Below, piece by piece: positions 21,971 to 31,832 of a stretch of DNA of 64,000 nt. The DNA is taken from positions 15,583,030 to 15,647,029 of the forward strand of contig JAJEKV010000024.1 of assembly GCA_021234155.1 (NCBI GenBank). Reading direction: 5' to 3'. The translations under genes were made by a program, and so were the position numbers. The notes beneath the pieces were generated by a model. That model worked only from the letters and a program-made list of their open reading frames with translations, searched no databases and had not been told where the DNA came from. This DNA comes from Isoetes taiwanensis. Taxonomy: Eukaryota; Streptophyta; Lycopodiopsida; Isoetales; Isoetaceae. Each line of letters starts with the position of its first letter. The first letter of the stretch is position 1.

Positions 21971-24900
21971 GGGACCTTCAAGGTAGCAATATGGAATATT
22001 AATAGGTTAACGATTGATAAAGTTCTTAGCGTGGAAGATTTACTGGAAGAAATTGATATGATTTGTTTTGTTGAAACCAAAGAGCACAACGTATTTGCGC
22101 TGCCAGAGATTGATCAATTTTAGAATATCTACTCTGTTAAAAATCCAAGATTCAAGCAAGGTGATTGTGGAAATGGTGGAGTTGCTTGCTATATGAGAAC
22201 TGAATACAAGCATATGGTTGAGGGGATTAAGAAGGATACCGACAATCAATTTCTATGGCTGAAAGTGAAGGGGGGACTAGACACAATATATATGGCAGTA
22301 TGCTATTTTGCACCACGCCATATGCAAGCTTACACGAATGCAACAGATGCCAACAGTGATGACCCATTTTATAATCTAGAGCAAGACATAATGAAGTATC
22401 AGGAAAAGGGAAATGTTATTGTAACTGGGGACTTCAATAGCCGAACAGCCAACACTCAATCTACTAAATATGTGGATGGTGAAGATCCATTATGGTTAGA
22501 GACAGAGGATGACCAAATACTGGAGATGAACGGATGGAAAAGATCCTCGGCTGATAATACAATGACAAAAACAGGGAGATATCTGTTGAATTTGTGCAGC
22601 AGTTCAAATTTACTTATAATTAATGGCATTGGTAGGTTTCCAAAATCAGGTGGATGCACGTGCAGACAAAGAAGTGTTGTGGACTACTTGATCTGTAGTG
22701 AAGCCACAAGCAAATATATTCAAAATTTTGTTGTGACGGAAGAAAGACATGAGTCTGATCATGCACCAATGATGTTTGCAATGTCTTGTCCTATGTCGGA
22801 AATTTTGCAGCCCAAAAAAGTAGAAAAGATGCGCCTTGATCCCAAGAAAGGGAGCCTTTATAGGCAAGAGACAGAAAAGAGAAGCCAAGGGTTGATTTGG
22901 CCGGATGAAATAACCCAATTAAATGACACAATCACAACGATTTTGTTGGAATCTGCAGAAAAATGCTTTGTGCCACAAAGAATCCTTAAAGGACTCAAGT
23001 GCAATTCATGGTATGATCAGGAATGCAGAGAAATGAAAAATAGAGTGAGACGGACAAAAGGGGAACAGAAACAACAATTAACAAAGGACTTGAGAAAGCT
23101 TATCAGAAGAAAGAAGCTGATCTATCTTAAGAAAAAGCAAGAGGAGTTGGTACAGGGATATTTAAAAGAGCCAAAGAGATTTTGGAGTAAGCTGAAATCA
23201 ACTAAACCAGCTAACATTCCTCTTACAGCAGCAGATCTATGGAAACAGGTATGCTTGTTATATCATATGTAGGGGCTAGGAAATGACAGGAAAGGAAAAG
23301 CTGATTTAATCATCACTGAACCGGATGTGATGGATGGAATTAATAGGCTGGCCAATGGTAAGGCACGGGATGCTCAAGGAATGGGAGATGAGCTTCCAAA
23401 ATGGGCTGATAACAAGATATTCAAAGGGATCACGCATATGTTAAATAAAGTGCTAACAGCTTATTTTCAAAGTTATTTGCATCAATCATAGAGAAAAAGC
23501 TTAGCCAGTGGGCAGAGAAGGCAAATGTAAGACCGGAGACCCAGGCAAGATTCTGAACTCAAAGATCCACCCTGGACCACCTGTTAACTCTAAAGACAAT
23601 CATGGACTCTATCAAAGGTAAGAAAAAACCAGTTTATATCCTTTTCGTTGATTTCAAAAAGGCATTTGATAAAGTGCCAAGAAGTAAACTGTGGGAAAGA
23701 ATGGAACTAATACAGGTACCCATTGAGTTGAGAGAAGCAGTGCGGACCTTGTATGAAAAAGTATTAGTGCAATTATCAGTTCCCTTCTTGTTTGATGTTC
23801 CTGACAGAATATCTAGTAACATCGGAGTCAAACAAGGTTGCCCATTATCACCCACTTTGTTTGGACTATTTATTGATGCTTTGGAGGAGTGGCTCAGAGT
23901 GAATGGAGGGGATGGTACAGACCTTAATGGGTATGTGATAAGACTCTTGATGTATGCAAACGATGTGGTGATATTCTCATGCTCGCAAACACTTATGCAA
24001 AAGCACCTTGATGCATTAGCACTATTCTGTGCGCAAACTGACATGCATGTAAATTTAGATAAGACAAGGGTCATGGCCGTTGGAATACTTAAACAAGACT
24101 TCAGCTTTCAATATAATGGAAACGAGGTACAGAGAATTATACATAATTAGGCCTAATGGAAATTAGGCCTAATTATACATAGAAATCACAGATGGAATGC
24201 ATGTATATCACAGCGGATTGAGGGAGGGCTTAAGGCATTATATTCTCTACAGAGCCAGAGTAGAAAAATCCACCTATGGGCATGGGAGCTGAAAATTAAG
24301 CTCTTTTTTGTACTTGTACAAACAGTTGTACTATATGGATGTGAGATTTGGGGGCCTAGCCTGCCCAAAGGCCTTTGGGAGGACATTGAGCAGGTACTAA
24401 AGAAATTCTTGAGACAAGAAACAGGCGTGAAAATGCAGACTCCATTCCCAATGCTCCTAGCTGAATGTGGCCTTATGCCAATGGAGGGAGAAGCAATCGT
24501 GAGGTGCATCAAATATGTGAAAAGGTTAAGGCAGCAAGATGATGATAGGATCCCGCATATAGCAATGGAGGCTAGTAATGATCATGGATGGTATGCAGAT
24601 GTTCGACAATGGTTGATTAGATGGGGTGTATCACTTGAGGAAGCGCTAAGATATGATGGAGACCTTCGACAATGGGTTAAACAGAAAGTTAAAGCAAAAA
24701 TCTGGTTAAACCCACAGCCTAAGATGAGCATGTACAAACAAAATATGAATCCGAGATTGACACAAGCAGTGTATTTGCAGGAAAACATTTCGGTGGGTAA
24801 GAGGCATGCAATAAGTCGGTTGAGACTCAGTTCACACAGGTTGGAGGTGGAAACAGGACGATGGGGGAAATTCCCTAGGGAAAGAAGAACATGTAAAGCA

Positions 24901-25015
24901 TGTGGGAGTAATGTGGAAGATGAGCACCATGTGATGATTGAATGAGAGTGATGATGATTAGGAAGAGGGAGAGGTGGAAGTCCCTGATGTGGACTTCCCA
25001 GATGATTTGTATTAA
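21971..25015 (+). pseudogene. family-1 LINE copy C, ORF2 (endonuclease-reverse transcriptase), defective
   Basis: The N-terminal part is an APE-type endonuclease: VAIWNINRL, CFVETKEHN, GDFNSRT and ESDHAPM carry the expected Asn, Glu, Asp/Asn and Asp-His residues. A stop lies at about 22122. A reverse transcriptase follows (FVDFKKAFDKVP, GVKQGCPLSPTLFGLFID). The catalytic box reads MYANDVVIF, so the first Asp of YADD is Asn. A deletion near 23460 removes the segment before FSKLFASIIEKKLSQWAE. A fold-back insertion at 24143-24176 disrupts the YxYLG region. The C-terminal domain has HAISRLRLSSHRLEVETGRW and a CKACGSNVEDEHH knuckle. A tail of acidic residues stops at 25013-25015. Confidence 0.92.
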
Positions 25016-25027
25016 CACTTATTGTAA

Positions 25028-25059
25028 CGTCTAATAGACCTGAGAGGTCTCCAAAGACG
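25028..25059 (+). promoter_or_regulatory. 3' stem-loop of LINE copy C
   Basis: Outer arms CGTCT (25028-25032) and AGACG (25055-25059) and inner arms AGACC (25036-25040) and GGTCT (25046-25050) pair perfectly. A TTTCA repeat and TC run follow to about 25097, where copy D begins. Confidence 0.75.
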
Positions 25060-25097
25060 TAATACCATTTCATTTCATTTCATTTCTCTCTTTCTCT

Positions 25098-25679
25098 AAA
25101 TGATTCGAGAATGGATAAGAGCTAACATGCAGCATAAAGTGTGGGAAATAGTGGGATCGAAGATGCAACACTATCGGGAACACATGAGTACGAATTTGAA
25201 ACCAATGCCATACCTCTTGGAAAAAATTATGAATGCAAAAAAGGCATGTGTTTTGCAAGATACGTTTGTCATCACACCACTTAGGGATTGAAGTGGGGAG
25301 ATGGTGAGACATTGATCGGGAGAATAGAAAATATAAAGTTTGCAACGAAAACACTTCATTTTAGAAGGCCCAACATATCAGAACCTAAGAGACAGAATGC
25401 AGCTGAAAGACACATCACTCTTAAGCTTTTTTGACAAACCAAGCAGGAAATAAGAGAGATATACATAAAAGGCTATAAGCACCTATTGGATATTTTTGTA
25501 CAAGATGCTAACAATGACACGAGAGAGGTGGGGTGATATGCCCACATGGCATATACGATGAATCACTTTTATTGTTTGTATATATCTAAAAATCTAATAG
25601 ACCTGATGGTCTCATAGATGGAAAATAAAACACTTCATTTCATTTCCTCTCTCCCTCCCTCCCTCCCTCCCTCCCTCCC
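25098..25679 (+). mobile_element. family-1 LINE copy D, short 5'-truncated copy
   Basis: It begins directly after the TC tail of copy C. It carries only part of the C-terminal region (EWIRANMQHKVWEI, KMQHYREHM), decayed after about 25290. It ends with the 3' stem-loop at 25592-25619 and a TTCAT repeat passing into CTCC units up to 25679. Confidence 0.85.
25592..25619 (+). promoter_or_regulatory. 3' stem-loop of LINE copy D with compensatory change
   Basis: Outer arms ATCT (25592-25595) and AGAT (25616-25619) replace the GTCT/AGAC of copies B and C, so a G-C pair became A-T on both sides. Inner arms AGACC (25599-25603) and GGTCT (25608-25612) are kept. Confidence 0.7.
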
Positions 25680-26246
25680 GGGTTCTGAGAGATGATAACC
25701 AGCCAGATTTGGTCTAGACCTGGAACAAAGATTTTGCACTATAGAGAGAAGATGAATCCTACCTTGCAGGAGATGAGCTATCTCAATGACAATATTTCTA
25801 CCAAGAAAAGGCAGGCTGAGTGGACATCATCTAAACGTGGATGTGGAAAGATGGTCAGGAATAGCACGTGAACATAGACTTTGCCGAGCATGTGGGGCAA
25901 ACAAGGTTGAGGATGAATAACATGTGATTCTAAAGTGTCCGGCATACCAAGCACTAAGGGACAGGTTCGAGATTGGGGTTACAAATCTTATTTCTTTTTT
26001 CAGCCTACCAGCCACTCGAGTTGCCATCTTCTTGATTGGTATGCTACAATTGAAGGAGATGGCTGTAAAAATATCTAGAGGTATTCTTGATGAGGAAGAG
26101 GAGAGCGAGCTTGATGATGAGCCTCTCGACTGTGAGGGTTTGTCACAAGAAGATGTTTTTGATTTTGAAAATGTTTTTTTAAACGTCTCATAGATCTGAT
26201 GGTCTCAAAAGATGGAATAATAAACTTCACTTCACTTCACTTCTCT
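25680..26246 (+). mobile_element. family-1 LINE copy E, short 5'-truncated copy
   Basis: It begins directly after the CTCC run of copy D's tail. It encodes the end of ORF2: HYREKMNPTLQEMSYLNDNI, a decayed SSHRL-type block, CRACGANKVEDE with a stop one residue before the histidine, CPAYQALRDRFEIG, and an acidic tail from about 26090. The tail stops at a TAG inside the stem-loop. The terminal repeat is TTCAC units, then TCTC. Confidence 0.85.
26184..26214 (+). promoter_or_regulatory. 3' stem-loop of LINE copy E with wobble pairs
   Basis: Outer arms CGTCT (26184-26188) and AGATG (26210-26214) and inner arms AGATC (26192-26196) and GGTCT (26201-26205) each hold with one G-T wobble at a changed position. 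Confidence 0.7.
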
Positions 26247-26249
26247 CGT

Positions 26250-28120
26250 GGAACGATCAAACTTCATCGCCGAATGCACTTCATGTCACAGTCTTTCATT
26301 ACTATTCTCATATGCTCAATGAGAATACCAATAGACCGACATATGTGCTGTCTAGGAGCTTCACTTCGAAGGATTTCTAAGGAAAATTCCTAAAAGAATG
26401 AGCTTGTTGATGAATTGCACATATGTATATATCAGTGTCTTGATGGCAAACATAATTGGACTTGTTGATCAAGAATTTTCAGGATATAAGATGATAGTGT
26501 CGTCACTCTAGGCTTCTGCAAAAGCACATATGGCAACTAGTTAGGCGTAATCAGATAGATATCATGCTTGGATAGTCGCAAATGTTGGGCAAATCATTAA
26601 AGCATGACATTCATATCCAATTGCTCTCATTTGACAACCTTGATGTATCATGTCTTCAAGCTCCCTAAGGGTCCATCTATTTGTCTCAATTCAGAGATGG
26701 TGTACTCCAATGCGAATCAATGCAATTGTCTTGCATCTCTTCATTAGTTAATGTGTTAATAATTATTGATAATCATCATCCATAGACAAGTGTGGAAATA
26801 ATCTGACTTTTGAAATATGATGTCTTGACCACCATCTGCAAGGCACTGGCATCCCAAAGCTTGTCGAGAAAGCATGCATTAAGATATTGCTTCAAGCTAG
26901 TGTGATTTTCATTGTTACACACGTACACATGCCTGTCCTGCAACTATTTGAAGAACCAACCTGTGCGGCATTGCGCGTTCCAACGGACTTTATGGACCCA
27001 TGATCACTGTGTAGACAAGGTTTGGAAGTCAAGTGTCTCCCATGTTAACCACATTTTGACAGTAGAATATGTGCCATTTCAGGTCAGCATGATGGAATCC
27101 TATATCTTACAAAAGGATTGGATTGACACCAAGAGCCCAAGTCAGTAAGGCTTTCTTGATGTCTTCTGTGTCTTTTGAAATGGAAAGTTATATGATTGGA
27201 CCCCATACATCCATCTTATATAGAAGGACTGACTTTAACAAAGTCCAGAATAATTGTGCCTGATAGGGCCAGTCATAGAGCTTTGTTTTATGCAATTCTT
27301 TTACATGGCATACAAAGTCTTCCAGCTCTGCTCAGTTCCAGTATGTTGTGGTTGTAAACTCCACTCCATTGTATTTGTATGCTTGCATGATCAAACCCTG
27401 CAAGACTCCTTCTATGTTTCTCCAGGTTTTGACCATGAAATGTGAAATGAAATTTTCTATGTACCCAGGAGAACCTTGGTTTTGGCTAAGTTGGTATGTT
27501 TTCCAATGTCCTGACAGAAGTACTGAGTGCGTCTAGATGTTGTTGTATACTAGTAGGTGTGTAAACTAAACGGTCCACATCATCTGCATATATCTGATGC
27601 TTAATAAGGTGAATGCTTAATAAGGTGACAAGCAAGCTAGACTCCTCCACCTCCATGCTGAGTAAGCTAGTCCTTGAGCTGATCAATGTATGGTCCAGAT
27701 AGTGTGGGATAGAGTGGACATCCTTAGTGCACTCCCATACACTCCTATACAATTGTTGATCGGCTGGCACAATGGCTGGATCAATGTTGCAACTCTTGAG
27801 GGGCACCTAATTATGACAATCTTCCCCATAGCTTCTCCCTAAAAACTGTGTCAAAAGCCTTCACAAAATACACAAAACAACAATAAAGATCATGCTGCTT
27901 ATTTAGACTGTTCTCTAGCAGAGTGCACAATATAAAAATATAGTCGATGTAAGAGTGCTTATATCTAAAACCTGCTTGTCCAATTGCACACATCCCTGAT
28001 TCCTCTGCCCATGTTGTCAATTGTTATTCAAGAATCTCGACAAACAATTATGCTAGTAAGGTGATTGGCGGTAATTGGCAGTGCAGTAGCGAGCACCAGC
28101 CTTATAGATCAAGATCACTC
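26250..28120 (-). mobile_element. family-2 LINE, minus strand, reverse transcriptase to C-terminus, decayed
   Basis: Read on the minus strand from 28120 the order matches the plus-strand family-2 copy at 50.75-52.8 kb. It runs: a VILIYKAG block, TTWAEESGMCAIGQAGFRYK, a CCFVYFVKAFDTVFREKLWG block, the intact box IYADDVDRLVYTP (about 27590), an LLYKMDVWGP block near 27210, LKQYLNACFLDKLWDASAL near 26850, and a zinc-knuckle-like block ending ECHALMICPTFA near 26610. Many frame changes and stops are present. The 3' end lies between about 26250 and 26450 but no stem-loop or tail is recognisable there; it abuts the tail of copy E, tail to tail. Confidence 0.8.
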
Positions 28121-28125
28121 TAGCT

Positions 28126-28455
28126 GTGCTGGAAGCAGAGGGAAAACATATAGGCATCGTGAATCTTTATGCTTCCACTGAGCCATCAGAGAGAGAGGCT
28201 CCATGGACACAAATTTATGACTGGGTGGTGGCTAATCAGGCTGTTGAAAATCTCTTGCTAGTTGGAGACTTTAATAACACTCCAGCATGGGATAAAAAAA
28301 CTCGGAAAAATGTGTCAAAGAAGGAAAGGGAAGGATGGGATAAGCTTATGGCCTACTTTTGCTACATTCCTCCTTATTCTTCCAACACATACTTCTGGAG
28401 CAATAACAGAAAGGGTAAGGATAGAACTGACTCCTTGTTAGCCAGGTTCTTGTGA
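28126..28455 (+). pseudogene. LINE endonuclease-domain fragment
   Basis: The reading frame carries GIVNLYASTEPSEREAPW, then NLLLVGDFNNTPAWD, the central motifs of an APE-type LINE endonuclease, including the GDFN metal/catalytic site. Neither the N-terminal Glu motif nor the C-terminal SDH motif is present, so it is a fragment. It looks more like the L1-type endonuclease at 61.6-62.3 kb than that of family 1. It lies head to head with the minus-strand family-2 LINE, only a few bases away. Confidence 0.75.
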
Positions 28456-28459
28456 CAAG

Positions 28460-29750
28460 CCTGCCGAGTTGACCCTCCTGTTAACTCGGGATCTTGTCAA
28501 TACTTGCACTAATTCTAGGTTGATAATATAGGCGAAGAATTGAATCTTCCATTCGCACAGTTGAATTTACATATTCAAGACTCAATGGGCAAATGCTTAT
28601 AAATTCCATGTAATCATATAATGTTAACATCCAAAAAGTTCACTATTCTCAACAGATATAGCATATAACTTGTGAACAATTCAACCCAGAAGCTTTGCTT
28701 AACCACGAACTCCAACTACGCTACTGCCACCGCCTTGCTTATTCATTGCACATACACTCAAGGGTGTTAGTCCTCGTGACTAAGTGGGACCTGGTTGCCT
28801 CTGCATGCATGGAACTCTTGGAAATCTTGGACAACAAGAACATAATCACAAGCGCAGACGGAAGACTATGTGAGTACAGTGCTAGACAATGAGAACATGA
28901 TCAAATGAAATACAGCATGAGCATCAAAAGCAAAGAACATGGCCAATATATTAAACCATCATGACACACAACTCCAAGACAATGGGAAGCTTAGCCAACC
29001 TACATGCAGGCCCTGTTAACAGAGGAATGCCAAACCATCTCACGTTTCGAGCCCTATAGCAGGAGTGATGGAGTGAAGCTCATATCTCCCAACCCACGTC
29101 TCAGATGACATGAGTAATACTGGAACAATCCAAGCCACCGAACCTGGAAGTTCGGCCCTGGAGGATCCAAGAGATACCAAGATACCAAGACAACAAGTGA
29201 TATAAGACCAAAGACCAAGACATGTGAAGTTCATTAGATATTTGCTATACATGGGTGCTTAGATTTTACCCTTGCCGAGGTTGCCATACAACCTACTCAT
29301 GTTGAAGTAGCAAGCTCAGTGATGAAGATCAAAAGAACAACTCAAACATGAAGAAATAGTCGTGTTATCACATTGATGTAAGTCCAACGTCATGCACTTA
29401 ATGAACAAAATAAAGATCTAAACATTCTCCAATATGCAAACCTTACCGTCGAATCATTTCCCCTATAAGGACTGCAATATACTCATATCAATGTCACTCA
29501 CTAGTTAAGTATTAAAAACTTCCTGCCATTGCCACATTGTAAAAGTCCCCATCAGCTTCATATTCAGATACTCTCTTGACCTTAGTAACGTGAATCTCAT
29601 CCAAATTCCCCACGTTCTCTCAATTTTCAATATTTACAATAAATTACTTAGCTATAGTTACTCATATTTTATATTTAAAATCCACATCCTTAGCTTAGGC
29701 CTGGAATCGAATTGAAAGATTCCAAGGGTCAAGGGTCTAACTGATGTTAA
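28460..29750. other. no recognisable gene
   Basis: AT-rich anonymous sequence. Short open stretches on both strands have no recognisable content. Confidence 0.4.
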
Positions 29751-29764
29751 TTGTGTGCTTTACA

Positions 29765-30405
29765 GATCAACAGAAACTTACAAAGATGGGTGCTCCATCT
29801 CGATGGGAGGACAACTTTGATGAGGAAAGTGTTTCCAGATTCTCAAGAGTGGATATGGAAGACCAGTTGCTCAAACAAGAAATGATCCATTCCTGTGCCA
29901 CTGTTGAATAGACCAGAGGTGTGGGGGTTTAATAGTCTGAAACCCTCCTTTGTTCACTTTACCATAAATAGCAACAAAAGAGAGAAGCCCGTGTACTGAT
30001 GCTCTTGGACTTCACATCCTATAGCACCTCCAAGTTGGACTAGATGCTGAACATATTTGGATGTACATCAATAGCAGATCTGACCATGCAAGATATGCAA
30101 GATTTGCTTGATGCTGCTTAGCCTTGTTGATAGAGATGGACCTTGGCCATGTATTTATGTTTAAAAGGCTTTACTTTTAGGTATGCCCTTTTTCGACCAG
30201 ACTGAATATTATCATGCATGCCTTTCCCTTCCATTTTATATGGAGATGGGAAAATACTTTTTGATGTTAATTAGCCCTTTGTGGATATTACATCCTCTGA
30301 TGATGGGAAAATACTTTTTGATGTTAATTAGCCCTTTGTGGATATTACATCCTCTGATATGTAATTCGCTTGAATGAATAGAAAAAACACCCTTGCCATT
30401 AAAAA
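29765..30405 (+). other. possible 3' exon or retrocopy end with A-rich tract
   Basis: A splice-acceptor-like TTGTGTGCTTTACAG at 29751-29765 precedes an open stretch reading QQKLTKMGAPSRWEDNFDEE and on to MIHSCATVE, followed by a stop near 29910. An untranslated-looking stretch then ends in an A-rich run near 30401-30418. This could be the last exon of a gene or the 3' part of a retrocopy. The protein is not recognised. Confidence 0.2.
30245..30358 (+). repeat. perfect tandem duplication of 57 bp
   Basis: The unit GATGGGAAAATACTTTTTGA and onward at 30245-30301 is repeated without visible change at 30302-30358, which suggests a recent event. Confidence 0.95.
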
Positions 30406-31267
30406 AAAAACAAAAAAAATCAAATACACCCCTAACTTTGATCACGTAACTTTGATCTGAAAACTCTTCCAAGTGCACTTGAGAGATCCTTGCACGTGGA
30501 AGCTTCCAAATTGATCTCGAGAAAATGAAGCCATTGTAGCATTTGCCCAAACGAAAACATTCTATAATCCTTGATTTCTCGTCTACCTCCAAGAGGCCAG
30601 CACATCTAGGGGCTGCAAGAATGCCATCGCTAGCTTGTAAAAGGAGAAAACAAACAGATATGAAAAAGCAAAGAAGCTTTGATGCCCGTACAGGTACATC
30701 ACAAGATCCTATTTCTTACTTTCTAACAAAGACTTAACATGCAAAATCTGCTAACAGCAAATCTGATTACATGATCTATTTCTGCTCATCCATTCCATAA
30801 TAAAATTATGGTACAGACTCGGATTTTTCTTGTCTACTACTGTAACCTTTATCCAACTAATTTCTCTTAACCTTTTCTAATATAATTTAACGAACTAATT
30901 CATTCCCAAAGCATATTCAACTAGGCATTCGTTACCCTATATTGCAGTTAAAATGAGCATCATATGCGCACCCTATGTTGGTATAAACAGTCATTCATAT
31001 GCTCCAGAAACTCCCTGAGCTGTGTCACAATCTCAAATTCACAGCGAAGGGATACTAATATGTGTGATGATGTATAAGTTGCTCACAACTCAAAATTTTT
31101 GAATGTATGACAAGGTAAAATGCCACCTTGCAGTATACGATTGCCAAGGACCCACCTGGGATATAATACAACGTCCATGTCTGCTTTCATTTGCTACTTC
31201 AAATATTGACATGTTCTGCCATTTACTTCACGTAGATTTAACAAATTATTCAAAACCAAACTTCTAC

Positions 31268-31531
31268 TTATGGTTCTCCTTCTCCACTTCTGTCTCGCTT
31301 CTTCAAGATACACCTTGCAGAGAAGAACATTGAGTCAATTGCTACATGGTCAACCATAATAGCTATCCTCTCCAAGGTCGTAACAGCCTTAAGCAGATAT
31401 TCCAGGCTGAATCTTTCGATTTTCACATAAAGGGTTCCAATAACTCTTCTGTTGACAGGGTGGTTATGCATATGAGTGTGATGCCTCAACTCTTTCTCAC
31501 ATAGAGTTAACGTTCTCTCTGTTAAGGTCAA
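31268..31531 (-). pseudogene. possible decayed PPR E+ domain remnant
   Basis: Downstream of the PPR stop the minus strand is open from about 31531 to 31268. It reads HNHPVNRRVIGTLYVKIERF then SLEYLLKA. This weakly resembles the HPQxxxIYxxLxxL part of the PPR E+ domain. There is no DYW deaminase signature after it. The resemblance is suggestive only, and a spliced or frameshifted continuation cannot be told apart by eye. Confidence 0.2.
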
Positions 31532-31666
31532 ACCACCTTCAGTATGCCAAACATCCTCCTAAAGTGGAATCATTTCCCAACAACGTGTTCCTGATGGATG
31601 TAAAGACACAACAGCTGAATGCCCCTCTTCTGTGGATTATCTCAGGAGGTAGAAACCGGCAGAATC

Positions 31667-31832
31667 ATTCAGCTACAGAATATTCATAAGCATTTGCCAG
31701 GAATAGAAACGCGGATGCATTATAAGGATCGAGCTTCAGAATCTCCCTAATTCAGCTACAGAATATAAATAAGCATTTGCAAGTAATAGAAACGCGGATG
31801 CATTACAAGGGTCGAGCTTCAGAATCTCCTTA
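31667..31832. repeat. 83-bp tandem duplication at the 3' end of the PPR gene
   Basis: The unit starting ATTCAGCTACAGAATAT (plus strand) at 31667 is repeated at 31750 with a few substitutions. The period of 83 is not a multiple of three. The PPR reading frame ends inside the copy that is distal in the gene. Confidence 0.9.
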
